Positions 35,022 to 48,304 of a stretch of 64,000 nucleotides of DNA are shown piece after piece; position 1 is the first letter of the stretch, and every line of letters starts with the position of its first letter. Below the pieces are notes generated by a model. That model made no database searches. It worked only from the letters and a program-made list of their open reading frames with translations, and was not told the origin of the DNA. The stretch comes from Eublepharis macularius (lineage: Eukaryota; Chordata; Lepidosauria; Squamata; Eublepharidae), in assembly GCF_028583425.1 (NCBI RefSeq), contig NC_072791.1, positions 195,400,311-195,464,310 of the forward strand. The letters are read 5' to 3'. Made by a program: the position numbers and the translations under genes.

Positions 35022-35928
35022 TAGAGATGGGCACGATCGGCATTACGATAGAAAAATACCCACGATAATGGCATTCGCGCAATCGGGACCCGGCGGATCG
35101 GTGCCGTCCATGGCGACCAATCCAGCGTTTGGGGGAGGGGCTTCATTCGGGCCATCGGGATCTGATCGGGGATGCAGACAATCAGGCGCCAGTAATCTAT
35201 TCCTGGGGCAACGGAGCCAGGGGAATGCCTGAGCTGTGTTTGCCCTCCTTCTGTCACCTGGAAAAGAATGGAAGCCCAGCTTTCCTTGATTAGCAGGGCT
35301 TCCTTCCAACCACAGAGCAGCAACGCACTCACCAGTTGGGAGAAGAGACCCAGGGGAGGGAGGGGGAAGGGGGTGTTCTGTAGCCATAGGCACTCCAAAC
35401 GTTTTTTGTTTTTTAAAAAAACAGGGCTTTGTAGGAGGAATGGCTGTTTTTCTATCTGTCACTCTCTGTTTTTAACCTGCTTTTAAAACACTGTATTTTG
35501 TGGGGAAACCTCATTCACGGCCCTGTGTGTGTGTTTAAAATATTCTTTTGGAAGACTGGCTGCTTGCTTTTAAAATCGGGTGGGGAGGAATGGAGGATTC
35601 TGTCCCTGCTTTTTTTTAAAAGCTGGCTGAAACATGTTGACGGGGTGTCTCTCTCTCTCTATTTGGAGAGGCAGGGACGGGTTAAAAACTCCCCCCCTCT
35701 GCTCTAAGTGTGTGTGAATGTCGCCTCCCCGTGCCCGCCGTGCCCAGCGGTGACCGCCACCACCCACCTTCCCACATAGCTGGGAACAGCGGGGCGCTCC
35801 TCCGCTTTGGCCTCCCCGAGCCGATCCACAGATCAGAAACAGGAGATTATCGGTGATTTGGGGTCGTTGCCAGCGCCTATCCCCGATCAGCTTGATCGGT
35901 AATTTTTTTTGGATCATGCCCACCTCTA
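35022..35928. mobile_element. hAT-like element with TAGAGATGGGC ends, copy 4 (907 bp)
   Basis: Ends TAGAGATGGGCACGATCGG and GATCATGCCCACCTCTA. Exact 8-bp target duplication TGCAGCAC at 35014-35021 and 35929-35936. Same subfamily as 28138-29124 but inverted relative to it. GC-rich arms surround a T-rich middle with TTTTTAAAAAAACAGGGC. Confidence 0.87.
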
Positions 35929-35936
35929 TGCAGCAC

Positions 35937-36530
35937 TTCTGCCACAGTTAAAGACAGCTGCCCATACCTCTTTCTCTGGCAGCATGAACACAACCACCAC
36001 AGGTGGCAGTAGTGCCCTCCCCTTCCTTTAGGAATGGCTGCTGAATGCTCCTGGCAACTTTTACCTCATCTGACCTCATAAACAATGATGGCTGTTGAGA
36101 ACCGCAGCCACCACTACCAAGGGGGAAAAACAGACAAGTGAACAGCAAAGGTTGCTCATATACTCAATAGAGTGAGCAAGAAGCAGTGCTAAGTTCAACC
36201 TCTGCCTTTGCTTGCCTGCTCTCTGTATTCATTGCAGCAGTACCTCAGTTAGGAAGGGGCCTGCTGGAAAATTGATTCTAGGAGAGCCGCCGTGTTAAAG
36301 CATGTAATCCACCTTACTGCCCTCCATGTTCTTGCATGTGTGAGGCCTGCTATATGTTCAGATATCCATAAAAACATCTCCTTCCCCCCAACTGAGAAAG
36401 TCCGGTTACGTAGAAGCTTTTCATTACTTTGCTTCGAGCCTAGCTAATCACAGCATAGGAATATTTCTTTGTTTGTAAAACTGGGGTCCTAGTGTCCCCC
36501 ACCCCTTTTCCTGCAGCAATACCATGAGTT
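35937..36530. other. SCN1A intron 20, unassigned
   Basis: No exon or element recognised. Confidence 0.35.
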
Positions 36531-36534
36531 CTCT

Positions 36535-36694
36535 TAGGCATCCTGGTCTCGCAGCTTGGCTCTCTGACTGCTGTCCAATGGACTTTTCAACTGTCACTTG
36601 TCCAACATTCCGCCAAGCTGCCTACATTTCCAATCAAAACTTGAGGGAAGCAGACAAGTGTCCAATCTGTGCCTTTTGTCACTTGTGGTTCTGC
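36535..36694. mobile_element. Palindromic MITE, family B copy 2 (truncated)
   Basis: Matches 5224-5380 closely: GGCATCCTGGTCTCGCAGCTTGGCTCTC, GTCCAATGGACTTTTCAACTG, CATTCCGCCAAGCTGCC, CTTGAGGGAAGCAGACAAGTG and a GTCACTTGTGGTTC end. The left arm is missing. Confidence 0.7.
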
Positions 36695-38190
36695 TCATAG
36701 AAACTGTTAACATCTTATTGCTGCATTCCAACGACTCTTTTTTAAGTAGTTCAGAGTTCCAAGACTGTCAGAGATCATGTGTTAGAGGGATCTTTCAAAC
36801 ATCTAAAAAATGGGTTTCGTCTCACCATTATTGGAGCTGAGGTGCGCCCAGTCCTATCCTTTAAGTTTCCTAGCCTGAGGAGTAGTGTATATAGCTTATC
36901 CCTTAAGACTGAAAGTCTGTCCCGTGTAATTCAGAATCTGATAATGGTAATGGCATACCGCATTATGACAGCATCAGTTGATGACAACAATTGGTATACT
37001 GATGCAGGAGCAGAATAGTTTGGGTTTGTTTCTGGTTCAGTTCTGATTCAGACACTAACTTTAAAAAGCGGTTCATCTAACTGGTTCACACACTTTAAAC
37101 CAGCTGAGATACATTTCATGATTAATAATATCACAATGATCGCTTGTGGTATAACTAGGTAAAATTATGCTAGGTTCTGTTTAGCAGTTTTAAACGGATC
37201 ATTTTTTATGCGCATTGTTAATTTGCATGAAGCTTCTCTGAGTGACTGGGCCTAGATACTTCCCTTATGGCCACTATAAGAAAAGGGCAGACTCACTGCA
37301 TATTGCTTGCTTAATTTTTTGTAAACTTTACAATTGCCTGGTGCAGAAGCTAGTTATTGAATGATATGTAATATCAAAAGAATGTTACAATTCCTTTTCT
37401 TTCCTAAGTTTATACGAACTTAACTTTTCCTGTATTACATATAGTTTAAAAAAAAACCCTTCTGCACCATAAACGTATTACACACACACACACAGTCAAA
37501 CAAGCAGTATGTAATTATTATATTTTAAAGGGAAAGTCTCCTCTCAGATAGTGGCCATAGGTGAAAAATTAAGCTTTAGACCTTGGCCAAAGTAAGAAAG
37601 TGATAATTTGATTAATCAGTTAAACACCATTTTACTTCACCTGCTACCTATCCTTCCTTTCTGTCTTCTACCCTTAGTTTTTGGGGAGAGACCTCCCAGC
37701 ATTGGCCGCCCATTTCCAACTGCCCCTTCACAGGACAGTGGGCTGAAAATTAAGGAGACTTGTTGGCATGTCAACAAAGCACAATATCACTTCTGGTACA
37801 AAACCCAGAAGTGACATCCTCACATTGGGGCAATACTCTCAGAGTTGCCAAAAACTGTCTGGTTAGACCTGCCTTCAATTCCACCCCCCCCCCCCCACAT
37901 CAGTTCAAGAATCCAACACACTGAGGTCTTTTGTTAGACAATATCTTCTCTGTGGGCAGATCTCTACTTGAGCTCCAAGTGGACTACTAGTCCTAGGCCC
38001 TACCTAGTAATTCCTCTTTCTCTTTATTTCAGATAGCTCTTTGGGAAATACAATTTCTTCAGCTGTAGTTGAAGATGATAGAGCCCTCACCAAGCCCCAC
38101 AAAAGAATCTTATTTGTGCCTGACTACTGAACCACTTGTTTTGAATTGGTTAGCATTTTGTGTGTGTTGGGTTTCAGTTCAGGTTCAAAG
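36695..38190. other. SCN1A intron 20, unassigned
   Basis: No exon recognised. Contains an (AC)n run near 37481-37493 and a poly-C run near 37885-37898. Confidence 0.35.
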
Positions 38191-38194
38191 CAAC

Positions 38195-38422
38195 CAAGAT
38201 ATTTTAGTAAAAAGTCCAGTAGCACCTTTAAGACTAACCAACTTTATTGAAGCATAAGCTTTCGAGAACCACAGCTCTCTTCGTCAGATGCATCTGACAA
38301 AGAGAGCTGTGGTTCCCGAAATCGCATACCTCAATAACGTTGGTTAGTCTTAAAGGTGCTACTGGACTTTTTACTATTTTACAACTACAGACTAACGCAG
38401 CTAACTCCTCAAGATATTTTAG
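38195..38422. mobile_element. Palindromic Penelope-tail retroposon with target duplication
   Basis: A 13-bp direct repeat CAAGATATTTTAG flanks the element (38195-38207 and 38410-38422). Inside, two copies of the tail block lie head to head about 38289: AGTCCAGTAGCACCTTTAAG to CTCTCTTCGTCAGATGCAT, then TCTGACAAAGAGAGCTGTGG to GGTGCTACTGGACT. The right side has the extra TACAACTACAGACTAACGCAGC end, absent on the left, so one side is truncated. The long target duplication favours retroposition over cut-and-paste. Confidence 0.7.
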
Positions 38423-38579
38423 GTTTGTGTTGAGAACTGCTTCACAGAACAAAACTCTGAACCAGTTTTTGGGTTCAGATTGGCTCTTTGGCTGAACGGA
38501 TGGCTGGCATTGAAATTCCTTTGGTCCTCAGAGATGCTCAAGCTGGGTCACTTCATTAGGTTTTTTTCTTCCTCAAAAG

Positions 38580-38815
38580 ATAGTTGGCTTTAAAACGGTA
38601 CTGGATGGGGGACAGGCCCAGCAATGGCTATAATGATGACTAAATGGGGCTTCCACATTCAGAGGCAGGAATCCTCTCAATTCTAGTGCTTTGGACCAAT
38701 AACAGGGGAATTCTTTGGCCTTTGTGCCTCTGCTTGTACAAAAAACCAGGATGTTGGACTAGATGAACCATTTATCTGAACTGGGATGGCTGCTCTTAGA
38801 AACAAAAATCAAATC
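38580..38815 (+). repeat. CR1-like LINE 3' end
   Basis: GGATGTTGGACTAGATGAACC, CATTTATCTGAACTGGGATGG and upstream GATGGGGGACAGGCCCAGC are CR1-type 3' terminal sequences. Antisense to SCN1A. Confidence 0.5.
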
Positions 38816-41800
38816 TAAACAGTCTTGTATCTGAGTTTTGCTTTGGTTCTAAAATCAGTACTGTAGTATTTGATTGATTTGTTTAATTAAAAATCTTTTG
38901 GATTTTTAAATATGTGCATATAATTAACTAGGCAGCAGATTTTTTAAAACCTCATTAATGATCTTGAATGTATTTACTAATTTATGGTGGGAAGAGACAT
39001 CTTCTCAGAAGAGGCACCCTTAACTCTTTCACATACAGAGAAGTAAAGATAACTCTTCTGAGATGGTGCCTGCTGTGAGGCCGGCATCATTTAAGCACAA
39101 AGGGAGGCTGTTTTTATCCTCAGAACTACGGTTTTATTCATACATCAGCGAACACAGATTTAATTGATTGATTAGGCAATTAAATATCATATAATTAGCG
39201 AACTAAGATTTCTTTAATCGAGTGACAAAAACCGTATTTAAAATGATCCAAACTTCTGAACAACAACAACAACAAAATGTCTTAAACAAATAGAAGCCTA
39301 AAAAACCCCACAAGGAGTACAACATTTGGTTGAGGACATGATGTGTCAATACAGTCTTAAAATAAAAACCTAGTTATGCCAGAATTTTAAAATGATTTTG
39401 TTAGCCAAAAGGAATATCTGTTGACAGTTGATGTGCTGGCCGTTCACATTTTCTCAAGTAATTTTTTTTGTATCGGATACGTTCTTGAGAGAATTCGCCT
39501 CAGCGATGAGACCAGAAACAAGAAAGCTGTGCTTAAAAACTTTCTTGAGGAAGTTGAAACTCTTTTTTTTGGGGGGGGGGGGTGTAAATTGGGAAATGGA
39601 ACAGAAATGTTTTCTTCAGGAGCATTATGTCCCATCAGTCCCTATCCACTGCAGTCCTTTGAACCCTCCAAAAACTACTCTTGAGGGCTGTTGGAACCCT
39701 GAGGAATAGCATGAGATACAGTGTAGGGGGCTGCAATTCAGAGGGGAGAATTGGCAGATATCACTTCCCCAGTGATGCAAGCAGAACTGTTCCTCCACTC
39801 AGCAAAGGAGGAATTTGGATTCAACACATTGTCTTGAATCCAGACTAGCATTTCCATGACTCAAAGATTTCTACCCATGGAAGGTGATTTTATTGTTTCC
39901 CTCCTTCTGCAGCTGCCTGAAATGTCCCCTCATTTTGGGCTACTGTTGTAGTAGTAGGGAAAGCAGGAAAATCATACTCCATGGGTGGAAATCTTTGCAA
40001 CTGTAGAAATGCTAGTCTGGATCCAAGCCACTGACTGTAAAATTCAAATAATTCTCCTTCCCCTTTTATGCCCTTCACATGTTTAATCTTTGCATAATAC
40101 TCAAGGGAACCAAAACCGAGAAATGCAACCACTACAAAGGAGGGAGGGACGAATTAGTGGTGGTCCCCCCACCCATAACAATACATTGTCTACATAAGAA
40201 AATGTACTTATTGGAGTGATACAAAACTAAAATATTTTTATGACGCTGTCAATTGTAAAAGGAGTCATTGATGCTTCAGTAAAAGAGGCAATTAAAAATC
40301 CGCTAAAGCATATAGAACATTCAGGATACCCAATTTCTTTTTTAAAGTTGCCTCCTTGGAAACTGGACTGGAAATTTGAAATACAATAAAACTTGAAAGC
40401 AATCAGCCAGAAATGTGCATAAGACATGCAAAACGGAAAGTGCAAGGTGGAGTCTTTTTTTGTAAAAAAAAAAAATCCTCCTTTTCTGCTTTGCTGCTCT
40501 AATAGAAACATATCAAGCACAGCGTGACATGCTGTCTTCCAGTGAATTTACATATAAACACATGCTTTATTGCTACAGAAAGTAATCCTCTAAATTTAGC
40601 AAAGCAAATGGATTTTTCTACATTTACAACATACATTTTTGGCACTAGTGCAAGAGCATTGCATTACAGGGAGTATTAAAAAGATAAATAGGAAGCAACA
40701 GCTATATTAAAATCTCATTTTGCAAGTAGTTATAAACATATATCTACATGCATGGAAAGATTAGAATATAGCGCTGTCTGTAACAGAGATTTAATTTCAA
40801 ATGAAAGCGGGAACTTACTTTGCCTTCCAGCACCTATGTGGAGTTAGAATAGTTTAAATTTATTCTTCAAGAGATTCAAAGTTGTTCTCAGGATAAACTT
40901 TTATCTTAAAAAAAAATACTCTGTTTTGGTAATTTTTGTCCCTGTTCCTATGGGGCTATTATGTAAGCAATACAACAGTATTATATTTCACAGACTTACA
41001 TTGTCCTTAGGTCTTGTGGTGGTCTTCTGCGTAGGACTAATGTTACCAGTTTTGGAACAGAGAAATCATTGAAGTTAATTTAAAGCTCCATATATTAAAC
41101 TGAAGGATGCAAATCTGTGAACACTGAAACTGGTTCTTGGGAACGACAGGGCAGAATCTAAACTGTAATCGCACGAAAAAGAGTGACAAAGTTTCGTATG
41201 TTCCATTCTAACTAAATGAAACCAGATTTTTAAAAAATAACGCTAAAGCAGACTGCTAATGCTAAACTACAATTTCATTTCAGTTTGAACAGTACTCATT
41301 ATTGCCAGCTCCAAATTTGCTAGCTGATATTTTCAATGTAAATAATGATCTTGTTTATGAGGATTTAAGTGTCTTTCTTTTAATTTATTGCTTATTATCA
41401 TCACTGAGAAGTATCTTTAAATTACTGAGACTACTCCTCAGTTAAAAAGCTAGAAATCAGCTGCAGTTCAAAGGTGGAAGCTTGAAATTGGAAACATAAC
41501 TTGTGGAATTACTGCTGGCCTAGTGACCTCCAACCCTACTGGGTTCTAGACTACCACAGAATAGCTCCAACTCAAGTGCCAAATTCATTGCATGGTGAGA
41601 CAAGAAAATACTGAACTGAGAATGGAGAACCCCCCCCAAACAATCAACAAACATTTGAGGAGCTTTGGGGTCCCCCCCACCATATTTCCTCAGAATATAA
41701 ATCTCATTAAAGTACAACAGATAAATATGGTTTCAAATTGCAAACTTTATGAAGCAGCCTGAAGGACACAGTCTGTATTGTACTTCCTCTAGCTGCACCC

Positions 41801-41990
41801 TAGTTCTGTGGTGTCTATGTCGCTGAACAACTGCTATCTATAAAGAAAGCAAGGGGAAATGTTCTCATTACTTATTTCCTCTACAGTAACCCAATCCTGT
41901 CAATGGAACATATCCAACTCTGCACTTTGTTCAATGGAATGGCAATCCCATTTGTGGAAGAGGGAGTAGCAATTTCTGCTGATTCCATTC
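38816..41990. other. SCN1A intron 20, mostly single-copy-looking sequence
   Basis: I see no repeats between about 40200 and 41500, in contrast with the rest of the intron, so this block may hold conserved regulatory sequence. A T/G homopolymer pair lies at 39563-39583. A strong minus-strand donor sequence (CAAAGTAAGTTC) occurs at 40811-40822. Nothing else assigned. Confidence 0.4.
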
Positions 41991-41993
41991 TTT

Positions 41994-42272
41994 GACCATT
42001 TCTGCACGTCCTTATAGGGACGGCCCACTCACGGAACTCTGGCGGCTTTTCTTCAGGAATCCAGATGTCTCCTTTTGCAGAATGGTTGCAGGCTTTTTGT
42101 TTTTCAGTGCCTTTTCTGGGACCACACTTTCCCACAGTTCCAGAAAAGGCACCGAAAAACAGAAACTAAACAGCCTGCAACCGTTTTGCAAACAGAGATG
42201 TCTGGATTCCTGGAGAAAAGCTGCCAGCGTTCCATGAGTGAACCATCCCTATAAGGACATGCAGAAACAGCC
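41994..42272. mobile_element. Palindromic MITE, family C
   Basis: 279-base hairpin with arms of about 125 bases: GACCATTTCTGCACGTCCTT to AGTGCCTTTTCTGGG, and the complement from CCAGAAAAGGCACCG to ATAAGGACATGCAGAAACAG. Arms differ at about one base in ten, so moderately old. No paired target duplication identified. It lies in SCN1A intron 20, 2.4 kb from exon 20. Confidence 0.75.
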
Positions 42273-42274
42273 TT

Positions 42275-44799
<2,525 letters not shown>

Positions 44800-45014
44800 T
44801 TAAAAAGGAAACATAAAACACAGTTGGATAGATACTGGAAGTTGTTGTTAAGAACTGTGTTGAAATAATAAAATGGGTTATGTTGATTGTGATGCTGATA
44901 ACAGTAAGTTTTACATTGTTGAACAACCTTGTATTTACTGGACATTTTTATCTCTCATGTATAATTAAATTGTTGGAAAAGAGGGGGAATCCAAATAATA
45001 TCATCCCTTTGCAT

Positions 45015-45215
45015 GACATAAGTAAGTGTTGTGGCTCAGTGGAAGAAGCTCTGCTTTGCCAGCAGGACTCAGGTTCAATCCCCATCATCTCTTCTTAAAA
45101 GGATCACATGGTAGGTGATGTGAAAGGCCTCTGCCTGAGACCCTGGAGAGGGGCTGCCAGTCTGAGTAGACAACACTGGCCATGATGGACCAGCAGACTG
45201 ATTCAGGATAAGGAA
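45015..45215 (+). repeat. tRNA-derived SINE
   Basis: TGTTGTGGCTCAGTGGAAGA head, GGTTCAATCCCCATCATCTC B box, GCCTCTGCCTGAGACCC and GAGTAGACAACACTGG, ending GACTGATTCAGGATAAGGAA. Same family as 3022-3200 and 54125-54290. Confidence 0.7.
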
Positions 45216-45344
45216 GTAAGGAATATGGATTTAAAGAAAGGGATTTTATATACCACTTCTGTGCCTTTCAGCATTCTGTGCCTTTCAGTATTACATGCCT
45301 TGTACTTTCTTTATGCTGAGGAGCCATTGTAGTATTTGTAATTC

Positions 45345-46055
45345 AACCTGTAAGAATATGACACTTGAAACAAGAAGACCAAAGAAGAATGTACGCTGAA
45401 ACTCTGTAAGAACTGAGGACTAAACAATATACTGCTTGTAGAGATGCACCTATAGAAATATTACACAAATGTTATATTATCCTATATTCCGATAGGATTC
45501 CAATAGGAATCAATACAAGAGAGCCTTTTGTAGAAACTGATTTATGCAGCAAGCTAGGTCAGCCATCTGGGGCATTATCTCTCCCTCAAGGCTAAGAAAG
45601 AGAGAAACAGGCACAAGGACAGATAAGTGGGGGAACATTCTTTTCCACCCACAGAAGGTGTCCTTCCGAGAGGAACAGGCACAAGGACAAGATAAGGACA
45701 AGATAAGGAACTAACTGCAAGTCTTGGAATTTCCCCAATTAAGTGGCTGACCTAGACTTGTGTCTTCCAATCAAACTAAACCTAGACACCTGTGTCAAGA
45801 CTACGAGCCAATAAGATAACAAATATTAGAATATTGTAATATTATTATAATTAACCTTAGAGTATAAATTGCTTTGCACGTCTATTGTAGCTTTGATGAG
45901 CTTTGCACACAAGGAGACCATCTACTTCTGTGTAAATTGCTCCTCCATTGTTTAAATTAAACAACCTGATTTGCTTCATTCTACAGGACTCCGTGGTGTG
46001 TGTCTCTTATTGTGATTGGCGAGAGGGACACCTAAGGCACAAGTTTGTGCATAAC
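45345..46055 (+). mobile_element. Solo LTR-like remnant of an endogenous retrovirus
   Basis: The segment reads like a retroviral LTR in plus orientation: TATAAATTGC near 45862, an R-like region, ATTAAA near 45956, and a U5-like end GTGTGTCTCTTATTGTGATT...GCATAACA near 46055. No internal coding region is attached. The left boundary is uncertain and no flanking duplication was matched. Fossil, antisense to SCN1A in intron 19. Confidence 0.45.
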
Positions 46056-46922
46056 AGAAGTTTCATATGTGGCCATTTGGGACATTCTTTCCACTAGGGA
46101 CTCATTCCAACTATGAAGTCCACCAACAGAACAGCATTTCTGATTTTGGAAGAGGATGGGGCAATTTCCACTGATTCCCCCCATGCTGTTTGTGAGGGCT
46201 TGCTGGAGGCTCAGTGGGCTATAGTAAGAGGAGAAAGTGAGAAACTACTGCTCTGTGAAGTCTGCAGGTGTTCATCACAGAGCTATATGGGTTCCATAGA
46301 TTATCAAATCTTTGACCCAAGACAGAACCCTTCATTCCTCTGTGTTCCACAATACAGTTGGATGATGGAAGCAGAGCTGTGAGAAATAGGAAGGAAGGAT
46401 GGAGTGCAGCAAAACAGAATGCTTAACATCGAGTTACTGACTTCTTCACATGGAAAATGGAGTGTGAAGGCTTCAGAGCATCAAAATGATCCCAGGACCT
46501 AGAAATGCGATACCACCATTATTGTATCAAGCCCCATAGATAGCACCATACCACTCCACAACTATTCTAGACTCATTTGTTCCAAGAGGACTGATGCAAG
46601 GAGATATCAAGAACTCACACTGCTAGTGGGTTTCAAGTTTTATACCTAGCCTACTTCTGCTTGAATCACATGGAAGGTCTAGCTGTAACTGGAACAGAAA
46701 GGGACTAGGGATGCTCCTTGAGTGAAGCCCTTGCTGGGATAGGCTGTGCCACTAGGGAATTCAGGAGTGGACTGCAGCAGCAGTAACTTTTGTAATTCAC
46801 TCTAGGCAGGTGCAAAGAGGTCAAAGACAGCTGAACGTGCCCAGAGCCCTATGACGCACTACTGGGTCTATATAGACACTAACTATATAGACACTTTGCA
46901 TGGATAATGCAGTAATGGATCA
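46056..46922. other. SCN1A intron 19, unassigned
   Basis: No exon or clear repeat recognised; one incidental plus-strand open frame of 89 codons. Confidence 0.35.
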
Positions 46923-46930
46923 TGCATGTG

Positions 46931-47219
46931 CAGGGCTTTTTTCTGGGAAAAGAGGTGGTGGAACTCAGTGGTGGAACTCAAGACCGCACAATGACGTCAC
47001 TTTGGGTCAGCTGGAACAAGGGGGCAGTTTTTTAAAGTTTAAATCGCCCTTGGCAAAAATGGTCACATGAATGGTGGCCTCGCCCCTTGATTTCCAGACA
47101 GAGGGCAATCTAAACTCCCCTCTGTCTGGAGATCAGGGGGAGGGGCCACCAGTCATGTGACCATTTTTAAGAGGTGCCAGAACTCCGTTCCACCACGTTC
47201 CCGCTGAAGAAAAGCCCTG
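46931..47219. mobile_element. Short hAT element (CAGGGCTTTTTTTC ends), copy 3
   Basis: Ends CAGGGCTTTTTTCTGGGAAA and GCTGAAGAAAAGCCCTG. Flanks TGCATGTG and TGTGTGTG agree at 6 of 8 positions, a degraded target duplication. Internal inverted pair GACAGAGGGCAATCTAAAC region as in copy 2. SCN1A intron 19. Confidence 0.7.
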
Positions 47220-47257
47220 TGTGTGTGAGAGCTTACAGCTTATGTATAAAGACATCA

Positions 47258-47435
47258 GGATCTGAGTGCACCGGCACCTTAGAGACCAACAAGCTTTCGA
47301 GAGTCACACCTCCCTTCTTCAGTCACAGGGACTCTTGAAAGCTGACACTCAGAAAAGCCTGTTGGTATCTAAGGTGCCACTGGACTCAAATTGTGCTGTT
47401 CTACTGCAGACAAACATGGCTACTAAAACTATTCT
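47258..47435. repeat. Palindromic Penelope-tail-like short repeat
   Basis: Head-to-head arrangement: GCACCGGCACCTTAGAGACC / CAACAAGCTTTCGAGAGTCA, then GACTCTTGAAAGCTGACACT / GTGCCACTGGACTC, ending ACTGCAGACAAACATGGCTAC. Same plan as 38195-38422. Confidence 0.6.
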
Positions 47436-47622
47436 CATGGAAGATATAAAGACAAGTTTTTATCTTTCTCTGTATAATTTTAATCAAGCTATAATTAGTA
47501 TTATCTAAGTTATGTAAAATTTAGGATGCCTCCTTCATAAAGAGTAAGTACACATTCACACTCATAACTGACTACACTATTTAAATATTTTTAATGGCCT
47601 CTTGGAACTTGATCTGTGTTAT

Positions 47623-47639
47623 CATCATATGAGATTTTC
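47623..47639. repeat. L1 target-site duplication, left copy
   Basis: CATCATATGAGATTTTC, identical over 17 bases to 53758-53774. It directly precedes the poly-T run (the L1 poly-A tail on the minus strand). Confidence 0.93.
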
Positions 47640-48304
47640 TTTTTTTTTTTTTTTTAAATTTTTATTGGGTTAGAACATTAATATTTTTACATTACATTAC
47701 ATTCAATTTTCCCCTAATTTTTCGTTTCTAACCCCCTCCCTTTCCCCCCCTTTTGTTGACTTCCAACAGCTTTCCCACCCTCTGTCCCTTTTCCCTTACT
47801 TCTATTAATTTCCTCTGTCTAAAACAAATATATATTCTCCATTATATTAAGCAGTACATCTTTAACTCTTTTACTTATTATACATCCAAACTATACTTCT
47901 TTAGATAAACAATTTATCCCGTTTTCCAGTTTTGAATATTTCTATATATCATAAACCATAAAAGTTTCCCACATTTAAATCAAACAATTTGATTTGTTCT
48001 CTATATATTAATCATTTCTTCTTTTTATAGTATTTCTATATAACTCATCACATAGTCAGTCGTTTTAACTCTTCTATACATTCAGTTTGGTGCATATAAG
48101 TCTTATCAAGTAAAAAAAAAATATTGTTAATTACTCAATCCTCATGTTTAAACCGTTAATTATTCTCTATCAATATTCTATCAATTAACCTTTACATATC
48201 TATATATATATCTCAATCAATTAATTAATCTAACTGCTTATAAATTCACATTTCTCTTCCTCCCCCGGTAAAGTCACCCCTCTCTTTTATACTTTTATTA
48301 TACT

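Noticed and set aside
45345-46055. Full endogenous retrovirus
   Set aside because: Only an LTR-like segment is visible, with no gag, pol or env next to it.
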